Below are positions 8,202 to 17,954 of a stretch of DNA of 64,000 nucleotides, in pieces; positions within the stretch are counted from its first letter, which is position 1, and each line of letters starts with the position of its first letter. The notes beneath the pieces are model-generated. The model ran no database searches, had not been told where the DNA came from, and worked only from the letters and a program-made list of their open reading frames with translations. The position numbers and the translations under genes were made by a program. Source of the stretch: Paenibacillus algorifonticola. GTDB taxonomy: Bacteria; Bacillota; Bacilli; Paenibacillales; Paenibacillaceae. The stretch is from positions 539,836 to 603,835 of the forward strand of contig NZ_LAQO01000001.1 in NCBI RefSeq assembly GCF_000971975.1, in the 5' to 3' direction.

Positions 8202-8794
8202 GTATGAACCTTGCTCTGCCAAAACTCCTGAACCTGCTGCCTCGTCTGCGCTAACGATCCACTGTTATCAATGACCCATGTAGCTCTGCGCTTCTTCTCT
8301 TCCATGCCCATTTGCAGTCCCATGCGCCGCCTTGCTTCCTGCTCATCTACGTTATTTCGCGCCATCAGGCGCTCCAGCTGGATTTGCTCAGGAACGTACA
8401 CAACGAGCACGCCTTCGTATAAATGCTCTTGCTCCGTCTCATATAACAGCGGAATATCAGCAACGACCAGCTTGCCTGGGTGCTGCCGTTCATAATCAGC
8501 CATTCGCTGCTGCATCGTAGCTCTAATCGCCGGATGTAAAATCGCTTCAAGCTGCCCTAGCTTCGCTTTGTTATTAAATACGATTTGGCCGAGCGCTGCC
8601 CGATCAAGTGTACCGTCCTTATGTAACACAGCTTGTCCGAACGCAGAGGCGACCGCTGCTAAAGCGGGCTCCCCTGGCAAAACGACTTCCCTTGCTACCT
8701 GATCGGCATCCACCAGCAGCGCTCCAAGCTCCACTAATAGGTGGGCAACGGTGCTTTTTCCAGTAGCGATGCCGCCGGTTAATCCGATCCTCAT
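8195..8794 (-). CDS. coaE: Dephospho-CoA kinase
   Basis: Phosphorylates dephospho-CoA in the last step of coenzyme A synthesis. The P-loop GGIATGKST lies at residues 7-15 counted from ATG 8794, and VDADQVAREVV and DIPLLYET are family motifs. ATG 8794 has GAGGTGG at 6 nt spacing; the longer frame reaching 8887 would overlap ytaF. About 200 residues, the normal length. Part of the polA-mutM-ytaF-coaE run conserved in Bacillota. Confidence 0.96.
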   Translation of the reverse strand: MRIGLTGGIATGKSTVAHLLVELGALLVDADQVAREVVLPGEPALAAVASAFGQAVLHKDGTLDRAALGQIVFNNKAKLGQLEAILHPAIRATMQQRMADYERQHPGKLVVADIPLLYETEQEHLYEGVLVVYVPEQIQLERLMARNNVDEQEARRRMGLQMGMEEKKRRATWVIDNSGSLAQTRQQVQEFWQSKVHTC

Positions 8795-8811
8795 GCCCTT
8801 CCACCTCATCT

Positions 8812-9603
8812 TTACAGCAGCTTTGATATTCCAATCATAATAAGCAGAATGCCTGGCAGTACCGCCAGCGCCTGCATGCCCTTCCAATGCGAGAAGCGAA
8901 AGCCGAAGCTAATGCCCCCTAGCAAAAATAGTGCGCTAGCCGCAGCGATCACAATCGCTGTCAGCAAAGCAGGCAAACCAATCATCGCGGCCCCAATTCC
9001 CGCGCCGAATGCATCAAGCGACAGCGCTACGCCGAGCATAATCGCCTCAGAGGCGGAAATCGTGCCCGACTTATCAACGTCCGCAGCCTGCGGCGTCCGT
9101 AAAATCTGAATGACAAGCCCAATGCGCTTGAGCTCAACAATCACAACGAGCACCGGATGGCTGGCCTCTGCCTCTTCGCCAGAGGCAGCCGAAGCTGTGG
9201 ATACGGCTGCCTTCTCAGCATTCGCTGCATTAATCTCTACAGCTGGCAGGCTTGAGCGCTTCTCTGACAGCGGGCTGCTATTACCAGAAGCCGCAGACGC
9301 ATTTTCCGCATCCCCCTTCTTGCTTTCATGGCGATTTCGCCGCAGCTGGAGCAGCGCCCAACAGCCAATGCCCATCAGCACGATGGCGCCAATCAGGCTC
9401 GCCGTGCCTGGCGACAAATATTTTGCAATAACATTGCCAAGCTGCATGGACAATAAAATGATCAGGCCTGAGCAGCAGGCGATAATCAGCACAGACAGCA
9501 ACGGGATGCGAATGCGGCGCAAGCCATACGTAATCCCAACGCCGAAGCCGTCCACGCTCACAGCAAAAGCGAGCACGATCAACGAAACCAGATGCAAAGC
9601 CAA
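8812..9603 (-). CDS. ytaF: Sporulation membrane protein YtaF (MntP-like fold)
   Basis: A 263-residue polytopic membrane protein. Two homologous halves each carry a conserved Asp in a helix (AFAVSVDGFGVGITYGL and ALSLDAFGAGIGAAM), the pattern of the MntP/YtaF family. The insert ADVDKSGTISASEA resembles a calcium-binding loop. A 60-residue Ala/Ser/Glu-rich cytoplasmic linker separates the halves. It is linked to sporulation in B. subtilis and conserved between mutM and coaE, as here. Its molecular function is not established. Confidence 0.88.
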   Translation of the reverse strand: MALHLVSLIVLAFAVSVDGFGVGITYGLRRIRIPLLSVLIIACCSGLIILLSMQLGNVIAKYLSPGTASLIGAIVLMGIGCWALLQLRRNRHESKKGDAENASAASGNSSPLSEKRSSLPAVEINAANAEKAAVSTASAASGEEAEASHPVLVVIVELKRIGLVIQILRTPQAADVDKSGTISASEAIMLGVALSLDAFGAGIGAAMIGLPALLTAIVIAAASALFLLGGISFGFRFSHWKGMQALAVLPGILLIMIGISKLL

Positions 9604-9747
9604 CCCTAGTCACTCCCTGCATACACAGGTGCCCCGATTTCACCCTACAGGGCATCTGCCTATTGTTCTTCACAATAAACAGCATATGCAGCTACCTGCC
9701 TAGGGTGAATGGCTTCATCATGGATGGTCTGGCTTTAGTTTTCGCTA

Positions 9748-10605
9748 TTAGCCTGTGCTTTGCTTGCCTGCTTGCCCAGGCGCCTTCTGGCAGCTAGGGC
9801 AAATATGCGTGCCTCTGCCTCCAACGACAAACTTCTCAATGGCTTCTCCGCAAGTATGGCAAGGCTCATCCTTTCGGCCATAAACGAGCAGCTGGTGCTG
9901 AAACATGCCCATCTCGCCTTGCCCGTTTACATAAGATTTAATGGATGAGCCTCCCGCTTCCACCGCTTTCCCAAGCGTAGAACAAATCGCTGCATGAAGC
10001 TTATCCCACTCTCCGGCAGCAAGCGAGCTGGCGGTCCGCTCGGGATGAATGCCGGCTTGAAACAGCGCCTCATCTACATAGATATTGCCTAATCCCACCA
10101 CATATTCCTGATTGAGCAGCAGCGGCTTGATTTTCGCCAGGCGCCTCGCCAGCTTGGCAAACAGCACATCGCGCGTAAAATCAGGCTCCAGCGGCTCAAG
10201 GCCAAGCTTATTCAGCGGGGGCAGCTCAAACTCCGTTCCCGGCGTGAACAAATGCATCGTGCCAAACTGCCGGACATCTTTATATCTTAAATCCGTTCCA
10301 TCTTCAAAATGGAATAGGACATGTGTATGAAGCTCTATTGGTTCTTCACTTTGAAATAATCCATAGCGGCCTTCCATGCGCAAATGCGACACGAGCACAA
10401 GCCCGTCCATCACGATACGCAAAAATTTTCCGCGCCGCTCAACTGTCTCGATCGTCATGCCAACGAGCGCATCCTCAAATTGCTCCGGCACAGCCGGACG
10501 CTGAATGATGCGGGGCAGCCGCACCGTAACCGATTTGATCTTTTTTCCTGCAACAAGCTCAATTAATGTTCGTCTAACCGTTTCTACCTCTGGAAGTTCC
10601 GGCAT
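9748..10605 (-). CDS. mutM: Formamidopyrimidine-DNA glycosylase
   Basis: Removes 8-oxoguanine and formamidopyrimidines from DNA and nicks the abasic site. The N-terminus MPELPEVETV gives the catalytic Pro2 and Glu3, the lysine in RRGKFLRIV is the conserved active-site lysine, and the C-terminal zinc finger has CHTC and CPSC (about residues 248-275). At 285 residues it is full length. It sits 48 bp after polA and before ytaF in the same direction. Confidence 0.97.
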   Translation of the reverse strand: MPELPEVETVRRTLIELVAGKKIKSVTVRLPRIIQRPAVPEQFEDALVGMTIETVERRGKFLRIVMDGLVLVSHLRMEGRYGLFQSEEPIELHTHVLFHFEDGTDLRYKDVRQFGTMHLFTPGTEFELPPLNKLGLEPLEPDFTRDVLFAKLARRLAKIKPLLLNQEYVVGLGNIYVDEALFQAGIHPERTASSLAAGEWDKLHAAICSTLGKAVEAGGSSIKSYVNGQGEMGMFQHQLLVYGRKDEPCHTCGEAIEKFVVGGRGTHICPSCQKAPGQAGKQSTG

Positions 10606-10653
10606 TGCATCTCACCTCAACGTCTATTATACCTGATTTCCGCTCCCAGCGGG

Positions 10654-13329
10654 TTATTTCGCTTCATACCAGTTCGCCCCAAAACTAACGTCCGCCTTAA
10701 GCGGAACATCGAGCTTGATTGCGGCTTCCATCACTTCGGGAAGGAGCTTTTTCATCTGCTCTAGCTCATCTTCCGGCACCTCAAATACCAATTCATCATG
10801 TACCTGAAGCAGCATGCGGCTTCTTAGCTTCAGCTCGCCCAGCTTCTTATTCATATTCACCATCGCCAGCTTAATAATGTCCGCTGCTGTGCCTTGGATA
10901 GGCGAATTCATTGCTGTTCGCTCTGCGAATGAGCGTTTATTGAAGTTCGAATGGTTAATATCCGGCAAATACCGCCTGCGCCCCAGCAAAGTCGTCACGT
11001 AGCCCTGCTTCGCCGCTTCGACTTTAATGCTATCCATAAACGACTTCACGCCTTTGAAGACGCCGAGATATTGCTCAATAAACCGTCCGGCTTCATTTCT
11101 CGTAATGTTCAAGTTGTTGGAGAGACCAAAGTCACTAATACCATACACAATGCCGAAATTGACCGCTTTTGCCGAGCGGCGCATATTGGAATCCACCTGA
11201 TCCTCGGTTACGCCAAATACGTCCATCGCTGTTTTCGTATGAATGTCCATGTCCTTAATGAACGCTTCCTTCATATTTTCATCGCCGGAAATATGGGCGA
11301 GCACACGCAGCTCGATTTGTGAATAATCGGCAGCGAGAATCGTCCAGCCCGGCTCAGATGGCACAAATGCTTTACGAATTTTGCGGCCTTCCTCCAGACG
11401 GATCGGAATGTTTTGCAAATTCGGGAATTGGCTGCTCAAGCGGCCTGTTGCCGCAATCGTCTGCCGGAAATACGTATGGATTTTGCCTGTCTGCTCGCGA
11501 ATCTCTTTGAGCAGCCCTTCCACATAAGTGGATTGCAGCTTCGCAAGCGTACGATAATGCAAAATCAGCGGAACAATTTCACTGTACGGCGCCAGCTCCT
11601 CCAATACCTCGGCATCTGTCGAGTAGCCTGTCTTCGTCTTTTTCCTTGCGGGCAGGCCCAGCTTCTCAAACAGCACCTCACCGAGTTGCTTCGGAGAATT
11701 CAAATTAAACTCCATGCCCGCCTGCTTGTAAATTTCTGTCACCAGTGTCGTAAGCTGACGCTCCAGCTCACTGCCTAGTGTCTCAAGCTCTGCCTTCTCT
11801 ACGCTGATGCCCTGATGCTCCATGCCCGCCAATATAACGGAGAGCGGCAGCTCCAGCTCATCATACAGGCCGAGCATGCCCGTTTCCTTTAGCTCGTCGC
11901 GCTGCAAAGGCGCCACTCTGCGCACGGCATCGGCTTTCGTTGCCAGATGCTGATACAGCACTGCGGCAGCAGGAACTTTAAGTTTTGCGCCTTTTCCATA
12001 GACCGACTCATCACTAGGCACAGCTGGCTGTTCGTAGCGATGGACAATGCCGGAGAGCAATAAGCTCGATTCCGTCGGATCAATAACATAAGCGGCTAGC
12101 TGGACATCAAAGCTCACGCCGCTCAGCGTTATGCCCGCCCACTTCAAAGCCAGCTCGACTTTATGCGTATCAAATCCGATCTTCTTCTTGTTCGGATCGG
12201 CGAGCCAGCTCCGCAGCGGCTCTGTGAAAGCTTCCTTCAGCGCGGCGAAAGGAAGCGTATAGGCCGCTTCGGCGCCCGCCAGCGCCAGCCCAACCAGCTC
12301 CGCCTGATGCGGATTTTCGCCGATCGCCTCTACATAAAGGCCGAAGCCGCTCTCCTCCTCTTCAAGCGCCTTCATTAGTTCATCGAGCTTCTTCGCATCC
12401 TCAGCCGACTCGATCGGGGTCAGGTTCAGCTCGGCAGCTTCACCTGCTGAACCACTTCCTTCGCCGCTCAGTCCGAGCCGTTCCTGAACGGATCTGAATT
12501 CCAGCCGGCGCAGCACATCCGCAAGCGCCGGCCCATTAAAGCCGCTGTAGCGAATCGCCTCCGGCTCCTGCTCAGGGGCAAGCGGCACCTCGCGGTGAAT
12601 CGTCGCGAGCTTCTTGCTCATCACTGCATCGTCTTTATGCTGCTCCACCTTTTCCTTCATCTTGCCCTTCAGGCTGGCTGTGTTGGCAAGCACTTCTTCA
12701 ACCGTGCCGAATTCATGCAGCATCTTCAGCGCTGTTTTCTCGCCAACGCCCGGAATACCCGGAATATTGTCGGAGGTATCGCCCATCAGCCCTTTCAAAT
12801 CAATGATTTGATGCGGCGTCAGTCCGTATTTTTCCTTAATATCCGCAGGCGAATATCGCTCCTGCTCACTCACCCCTTTGCGCGTTAGCGCTACGGTCAC
12901 ATGCTCCGATACGAGCTGGAGCATATCCTTGTCACCCGTGACGACAAGCGTCTCGACCTTCTGCTCGTCCGCAAGCCGGGTGAGCGTGCCGATAATATCG
13001 TCCGCTTCAAAGCCATTCAGCTCAAACTGCGCAATTTGAAAAGCCTGCAGCAGCTCCTTGAGCACCGGAAACTGTTCCGATAGCTCTGGCGGCGTTTTTT
13101 CCCGCCCGCCTTTATATTCCGCATAACCTTCATGGCGAAAGGTTGCCTTCCCTGCATCAAATGCAACGAGCACATGCGTCGGTTTTTCGTCTTCCAGCAG
13201 CTTAAGCAGCATCGTCGTAAAACCATATATCGCATTCGTATGTAAACCAGCCGAATTCGTAAGCGGAGGCATCGCAAAAAATGCCCGGTACGCAATACTA
13301 TTGCCATCTAATAACATCCATTTATCCAT
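10654..13329 (-). CDS. polA: DNA polymerase I
   Basis: A repair and replication polymerase of about 891 residues. The 5' nuclease domain covers residues 1 to about 300. A 3'-5' exonuclease-like domain follows, but the DxE metal motif is missing (the position reads GLYVEAIG), so proofreading is probably lost, as in Bacillus stearothermophilus Pol I. The polymerase domain has motif A DYSQIELR, motif B RRSAKAVNFGIVYG and motif C HDELVFE. ATG 13329 is chosen for spacing from GAGGTG; ATG 13332 is possible. First gene of the polA-mutM-ytaF-coaE run. Confidence 0.97.
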   Translation of the reverse strand: MDKWMLLDGNSIAYRAFFAMPPLTNSAGLHTNAIYGFTTMLLKLLEDEKPTHVLVAFDAGKATFRHEGYAEYKGGREKTPPELSEQFPVLKELLQAFQIAQFELNGFEADDIIGTLTRLADEQKVETLVVTGDKDMLQLVSEHVTVALTRKGVSEQERYSPADIKEKYGLTPHQIIDLKGLMGDTSDNIPGIPGVGEKTALKMLHEFGTVEEVLANTASLKGKMKEKVEQHKDDAVMSKKLATIHREVPLAPEQEPEAIRYSGFNGPALADVLRRLEFRSVQERLGLSGEGSGSAGEAAELNLTPIESAEDAKKLDELMKALEEEESGFGLYVEAIGENPHQAELVGLALAGAEAAYTLPFAALKEAFTEPLRSWLADPNKKKIGFDTHKVELALKWAGITLSGVSFDVQLAAYVIDPTESSLLLSGIVHRYEQPAVPSDESVYGKGAKLKVPAAAVLYQHLATKADAVRRVAPLQRDELKETGMLGLYDELELPLSVILAGMEHQGISVEKAELETLGSELERQLTTLVTEIYKQAGMEFNLNSPKQLGEVLFEKLGLPARKKTKTGYSTDAEVLEELAPYSEIVPLILHYRTLAKLQSTYVEGLLKEIREQTGKIHTYFRQTIAATGRLSSQFPNLQNIPIRLEEGRKIRKAFVPSEPGWTILAADYSQIELRVLAHISGDENMKEAFIKDMDIHTKTAMDVFGVTEDQVDSNMRRSAKAVNFGIVYGISDFGLSNNLNITRNEAGRFIEQYLGVFKGVKSFMDSIKVEAAKQGYVTTLLGRRRYLPDINHSNFNKRSFAERTAMNSPIQGTAADIIKLAMVNMNKKLGELKLRSRMLLQVHDELVFEVPEDELEQMKKLLPEVMEAAIKLDVPLKADVSFGANWYEAK

Positions 13330-13486
13330 CATTGACACCTCATTTATCGGTTCTAATGGTTATCATACCACAACTGCAAATGCCTTTGCTCCCTTCTCGC
13401 GCGGGGTTTGCAACATTCCTGAAAACCTGCCCTCGGGGCTAGCTTAAACGAGGTTGTCGTCCTTTGGAGGCATTGCCCGTTTTACC

Positions 13487-13535
13487 AAAAAAAGCTCTCT
13501 CCAAGCTCCATATGGATCGCTCAGAAAAAGCTTTT
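13487..13535 (-). terminator. Possible terminator after the EAL gene
   Basis: On the minus strand, AAAAGCT and AGCTTTT pair around an imperfect inner hairpin and run into T's. It lies 11 bp downstream of the EAL gene. Confidence 0.5.
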
Positions 13536-13545
13536 CTCATCCCGA

Positions 13546-14739
13546 CTATCGCCGCTGGACTAGAACGGAAATTTCACCCGGGCGCCCTAGCAAATAGCCT
13601 TGCGCATAATGCACGCCCATCGCCTTTACTTTGTCCAGCTCCTCTTGATGTTCAATGCCTTCGGCAATGATGCCAATTGCCATTTTGTCGGCCAGCTGGA
13701 CAAGCGTATGCACAATATGCTCCTTCATTTCGTGCTCATGTATCCCCATAATGAGAGAGCAGTCTACTTTAATATAATCCGGCTTCAGCTCAATGATGGC
13801 CTGCAGCGACGAGTAACCGGCGCCAACATCGTCGATTGCAATTTGAAAGCCTTGGCGGCGGTACTCCGCAAGTGTAGCAAGCGCGGCGCCATAATCCTGA
13901 ATAGCCGAACGCTCGGTAATTTCAAATACGATATGGTGAGGCGACAAGCCCCGCTGCTCCATCATTTTGGCGAGCCTTGCAGGGTAGAAGCTTCCTTCAT
14001 TTAGCAATTGTGCCGTCATATTTATAAACAGCTTCTGATGAGACTGGAGACCGGTACTGCCCTCCACTGCCTGCTCTCGCGCCGACTGGTCCAGCCTTGC
14101 AACCTCTCCCGACTCTTCTGCGAAGGCAAATAAATCCAACGGACTGGAAAACCATTTATTTTTAGGGAACCGCGTGAGTGCCTCATATCCGAATGTTGTC
14201 AGCTCGCTGTCGGTTCCTTGAATCGACATAATCGGCTGATAGACCGACATGAGAAGCTTGCCGCGAATAAGCCCGTTCATATATTGCAGCCGCATGGCCT
14301 GTGTTAAAGATTCCTTTTGCTGCCCATATAATAGCGCTCGCTTTGAAGCTTCATACAGGCGGGAGACTGGGCTTCCAGTATCGCTGCGCTCGACCAATCC
14401 TACACCTGCATGCAGACGCATATCCGACATAAGTCCAAGCTCGGTTCCACTAAACCCACGCTCCGCTTCCTCCTGCCATTTGCCTGCGGCTTGCAGCAAA
14501 TTTCCCTGCAGCTCCTGCTGCTGCAAGTCTGGCAAAGCCATCACAATATACAAATCATCACCCATCCAAAACTTGTCCCGTACATGGGCAGCCGTCTCCG
14601 GGTTCGCATAAAGCATCATCTCTATGTATAGCTTCCAGCTCCTCCTAAACGAGGAGGGCAGCTGCTGCCAAGTGCCTGCCGACTGCTCACTATGCCAGGA
14701 TAGATAGATAACGCCAATATTTTCTGGCTTATCATCCAT
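13546..14739 (-). CDS. EAL domain protein, cyclic-di-GMP phosphodiesterase
   Basis: Hydrolyses cyclic-di-GMP. The N-terminal 130 or so residues look like a degenerate GGDEF-type domain (KFWMGDDLYIVMALPD), and the C-terminal EAL domain keeps its catalytic residues: EAL in GYEALTRF, the glutamate in FEITERS, DD in IAIDDVGAGYSSL, the lysine in IKVD, the glutamate in IIAEGIE, and AQGYLLGRP. ATG 14739 overlaps the stop of the upstream CBS-GGDEF gene by 8 nt, which suggests translational coupling; a GTG at 14781 is an alternative. No transmembrane segment is seen. Confidence 0.88.
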   Translation of the reverse strand: MDDKPENIGVIYLSWHSEQSAGTWQQLPSSFRRSWKLYIEMMLYANPETAAHVRDKFWMGDDLYIVMALPDLQQQELQGNLLQAAGKWQEEAERGFSGTELGLMSDMRLHAGVGLVERSDTGSPVSRLYEASKRALLYGQQKESLTQAMRLQYMNGLIRGKLLMSVYQPIMSIQGTDSELTTFGYEALTRFPKNKWFSSPLDLFAFAEESGEVARLDQSAREQAVEGSTGLQSHQKLFINMTAQLLNEGSFYPARLAKMMEQRGLSPHHIVFEITERSAIQDYGAALATLAEYRRQGFQIAIDDVGAGYSSLQAIIELKPDYIKVDCSLIMGIHEHEMKEHIVHTLVQLADKMAIGIIAEGIEHQEELDKVKAMGVHYAQGYLLGRPGEISVLVQRR

Positions 14740-16258
14740 TATAAGGCTGCTTCGCTGCAATATCGCTTGATGATGTCCCACGTCTCACTTCGATCCCCTC
14801 TGTAGCATTGCGTTCTTGTGTGCAAGAGGTCATATCTTCCATGACATACACACTGCCTTTTTGCATCTTGGCACGTTTCTTGAGCTTCGCTGTTAGAGTC
14901 GATATAAGGCTTGGCGTCGTCCCGCCTGCAGCAAGCATTAATGAGAGAGACAAGGTAACCCCCTCTTGCTCCACTGTGTTGCCGTGACGATCCTCCACCA
15001 TGCTGACCTCCACTCCACCGTAATACCTTTTCACCTCGCCGTCGAAACGCTCAATCAGCCTGGTGCAAACTTTTTCAGCATAAGAGGCCTCCGTTACCAT
15101 AATGAAATCATCACCACCAATATGCCCGATAAAATCGCTGGCCAGCCCGTATTCTTCCTTAATCCCAACTAGCGTATCCGCCAAAAAACGAATGAGCGCG
15201 TCGCCTTGGCTAAACCCAAAGCAATCATTAAACCATTTGAAATAGTCCAAGTCCGCATAGATGACGGCGAACGGCTTGTGGCTGCTGCTCCTGCGGGCCA
15301 GCTCCAGTTGAATGCCCTCATTGCCGGGCAGACCCGTCAGCGGGTTGGCCGATCTTGCCGCCTCCATACGCAGCGTCGTAATGCGCTCCAAAATATCACG
15401 AACCGTCGTTGCGCCGAGCAGTTGACCTCCAGCTGTAATAATAACGACATCGTATAAATGAGAAATATCCCGCGCCATCGCCAGCTGGGACACATGCTCG
15501 ATCGGCATGTCCGCATCCACGATTAATGGAGAAGCATTCATAATTTTCTCAACAGGTCGAGTGGAATAAAGCGGAAGCCCATATTTCCCCGCCAGCAGCT
15601 CATGCAGCTCCTCTTTCATTAATAATCCGACCGGCTGCCCCTCATCTGCTATCACAACGCCCTGCTCCTTGCGGTTTATTTCGAAGAAATGGGCAATATC
15701 CGCCACCTTTGCTTCTGAAGGGAAAATAGGGAACGGGACTGCGAGCTGACCAATGCTAAAGCCCGGGAGGGCATGATAAACCCCCACCTTTCTCTGCTCC
15801 GTTCTGTTGCTAGCTGCAGCCGTTTCGACCTCCATTGCAGCAGCACCCTCCGCCGCCATCCACGCCTCCTTAATCGCTTTCAAAATCGTGCGCTCCGCGG
15901 CCTGTATAAAGGAAGGCTCACTATCCGGTTTCGGCGAATTTGCAAAGGCTACCCCTAATCGAATTCCCTCCTGCTTGGCCAAGCTCTTCCGTAGCACAGC
16001 AACGCTGTTAGCAACGGCTATGTTCACGGATAATCCCGCTTCAACAGCACCGATCATATAGTAATGCTCATTCTCCAAGTCCTGCTTCCATACCAGCCTG
16101 AACCCGTCCCCCTGCTCCCATCTCTGCAGAAGCTTGCTCAACATGCCGTCTTCCTCATCACTTCTTATGTATAGCACGCCGACTCCGCCCAACTTCCAGC
16201 TTTTTTTTACGGCATGGATCATCACTCTATTTAATAAACCGATTGCAATCTCATCCAT
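14732..16258 (-). CDS. CBS-pair GGDEF protein, probable diguanylate cyclase
   Basis: A soluble signalling protein of 508 residues from ATG 16258 (GAGGGG at 6 nt; a GTG at 16294 is possible). An unrecognised N-terminal domain is followed by a pair of CBS domains (PVGLLMKEELHELLAGKYGL, ISHLYDVVIITA) that may bind a nucleotide, then a GGDEF domain (NPLTGLPGN, YADLDYFKWFNDCFG). The signature reads GGDDF rather than GGDEF, so a conservative change sits at the catalytic acid position and activity should be tested. It is immediately upstream of an EAL phosphodiesterase, so the pair may set local cyclic-di-GMP. Confidence 0.85.
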   Translation of the reverse strand: MDEIAIGLLNRVMIHAVKKSWKLGGVGVLYIRSDEEDGMLSKLLQRWEQGDGFRLVWKQDLENEHYYMIGAVEAGLSVNIAVANSVAVLRKSLAKQEGIRLGVAFANSPKPDSEPSFIQAAERTILKAIKEAWMAAEGAAAMEVETAAASNRTEQRKVGVYHALPGFSIGQLAVPFPIFPSEAKVADIAHFFEINRKEQGVVIADEGQPVGLLMKEELHELLAGKYGLPLYSTRPVEKIMNASPLIVDADMPIEHVSQLAMARDISHLYDVVIITAGGQLLGATTVRDILERITTLRMEAARSANPLTGLPGNEGIQLELARRSSSHKPFAVIYADLDYFKWFNDCFGFSQGDALIRFLADTLVGIKEEYGLASDFIGHIGGDDFIMVTEASYAEKVCTRLIERFDGEVKRYYGGVEVSMVEDRHGNTVEQEGVTLSLSLMLAAGGTTPSLISTLTAKLKKRAKMQKGSVYVMEDMTSCTQERNATEGIEVRRGTSSSDIAAKQPYNG

Positions 16259-16386
16259 ATGAATCCCCTCAATGGTCACATTTCGATTTTCCACCTAAAA
16301 TTAACTTACATATAAAGTGTGAGCAGAGTAACAGAAGAATGTAAAACACATGTCAAAATCACTGCTTTCAACCTACTTTTCTATAC

Positions 16387-16427
16387 AAAAAGATGCCCTA
16401 CGAACCAAATGATTCGTGTGGGCACCT
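16387..16427 (-). terminator. Intrinsic terminator of the pst-phoU operon
   Basis: On the minus strand, GGTGCCC and GGGCATC pair, with an inner ACGAA/TTCGT stem, and T5 follows. It lies just downstream of phoU. Confidence 0.8.
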
Positions 16428-16433
16428 CGTTTG

Positions 16434-17096
16434 CTATACATTCAAATCCGGTCGATTCCCCGTCACCAGATATACGACACTTTCTCCGATGTTCGTCGCA
16501 TGATCACCAAAACGCTCGATATAACGACTTACAAAGCTCAGCAGCGACGCTTGCGAGATCGTTCGCGGATTCTCCATCATCAGCGAGAACAACTCCCGCT
16601 GTACTTGACTGAACAAGGCATCAACCTGATCGTCGTCCTTGGCCATTTTGTAGGCAAGATCGACATTTTCCTGTACGAAGGCCTGTATGGATTCATAAGT
16701 CATCACCTGAACAATATCGGCCATTCTCGGCAAATCGAGCAGCGGCTTGATTAAGGTCTGACCCTCCATCCTCAGCACTACCTTGGCAATGTCTACAGAT
16801 AGATCCCCCATCCGCTCCAGATCAGAAGCGATTTTGAAGGCGGATAGAATCCGACGCAAGTCCTTGGCTACCGGCTGCTGTGTAGCAATTAGCCTGGAGC
16901 CGATCTCCGTAATTTTCTCTTCCATTTGATTGAGCATGGGATCTTCGCTAATAATGCGCTTTGCTTCCTCTACATTAATCGTCTTGAGCGACTGCATGGA
17001 CTCTACAAGCGCCTTCTCCACAAACGTTCCCATCTCAACTAGCAAATTATGGAGCTGCTCCAATCCATGATCGAACTCTTTTCTTACCGTCATCAT
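16434..17096 (-). CDS. phoU: Phosphate transport regulator PhoU
   Basis: A 220-residue helical protein with two PhoU repeats (EFDHGLEQLHNLLVEMG and later RMADIVQVMTYESIQAF), each with acidic metal-binding positions. PhoU links PstSCAB transport to the phosphate sensor kinase and damps Pho signalling. It is last in the pst operon, 72 bp after pstB, with RBS AGGAGG. A terminator follows. Confidence 0.96.
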   Translation of the reverse strand: MMTVRKEFDHGLEQLHNLLVEMGTFVEKALVESMQSLKTINVEEAKRIISEDPMLNQMEEKITEIGSRLIATQQPVAKDLRRILSAFKIASDLERMGDLSVDIAKVVLRMEGQTLIKPLLDLPRMADIVQVMTYESIQAFVQENVDLAYKMAKDDDQVDALFSQVQRELFSLMMENPRTISQASLLSFVSRYIERFGDHATNIGESVVYLVTGNRPDLNV

Positions 17097-17168
17097 CGCT
17101 CTATTCCTCCTAAAGGTTTTACGAATATTGCCTCCGTAGCACGCAGCAACGGGAATATGCCATGCCTG

Positions 17169-17924
17169 TTAGCCGAAACGGCCGCTAATGTAATCCTCCG
17201 TCCGTTGGTCGGTCGGGTTGGAGAACAGCTTCTCCGTATCTGAATATTCAATAACCTCGCCACTGAGGAAAAATACAGTCTGGTTCGATACACGAGCCGC
17301 TTGATGCATATTGTGTGTAACCATTACAATCGTATAGCGATCCTTCAGCTCCTGAACAAGCTCCTCAATTTTAAGCGTCGAGATCGGATCAAGCGCAGAT
17401 GTCGCTTCATCCATAAGCAGAATGTCAGGGTTAACTGCCAAAGCGCGAGCGATACACAGGCGCTGCTGCTGTCCACCGGAGATGCTGAGCGCGGATCGCT
17501 TAAGGTGATCCTTGACCTCATCCCAGAGAGCTGCCGACTTCAAGCTCGTCTCTACAATTTCATCGAGCTTCTGCTTGCTGCGAATCCCGTGTAAGCGCGG
17601 GCCATAGGCAATGTTGTCATAAATCGATTTCGGGAAAGGATTCGGCTGCTGGAATACCATTCCAACCTTCTTGCGCAGCGTCTCCACATCAACCTCATTG
17701 GAATACAGCTCGGTGCCGCCAATGGCAATGCTGCCCTCGATACGAGTGCCAGGAATCATATCGTTCATTCGGTTGAGTGTACGAAGCAGAGTTGATTTTC
17801 CACAGCCGGAAGGACCGATAAAAGCAGTAATGGCTTTTTCGGGAATGGTAAGCGTCACATCCTTAAGCGCATGAAAGGATGTGTAGAACAAATTCAATTT
17901 ATTAATATGAATGAGTGGTTGCAT
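17169..17924 (-). CDS. pstB: Phosphate ABC transporter ATP-binding protein
   Basis: ATPase of the high-affinity phosphate importer. Walker [10 protein letters not shown], signature [16 protein letters not shown], Walker [13 protein letters not shown] and the switch histidine in [11 protein letters not shown] are all intact. ATG 17924 (251 residues) fits the AAGGAG spacing better than ATG 17933. It lies between pstA and phoU. Confidence 0.97.
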   Translation of the reverse strand: MQPLIHINKLNLFYTSFHALKDVTLTIPEKAITAFIGPSGCGKSTLLRTLNRMNDMIPGTRIEGSIAIGGTELYSNEVDVETLRKKVGMVFQQPNPFPKSIYDNIAYGPRLHGIRSKQKLDEIVETSLKSAALWDEVKDHLKRSALSISGGQQQRLCIARALAVNPDILLMDEATSALDPISTLKIEELVQELKDRYTIVMVTHNMHQAARVSNQTVFFLSGEVIEYSDTEKLFSNPTDQRTEDYISGRFG

Positions 17925-17954
17925 AACATTCATTCTCCTTCAATCGTTTTATCT

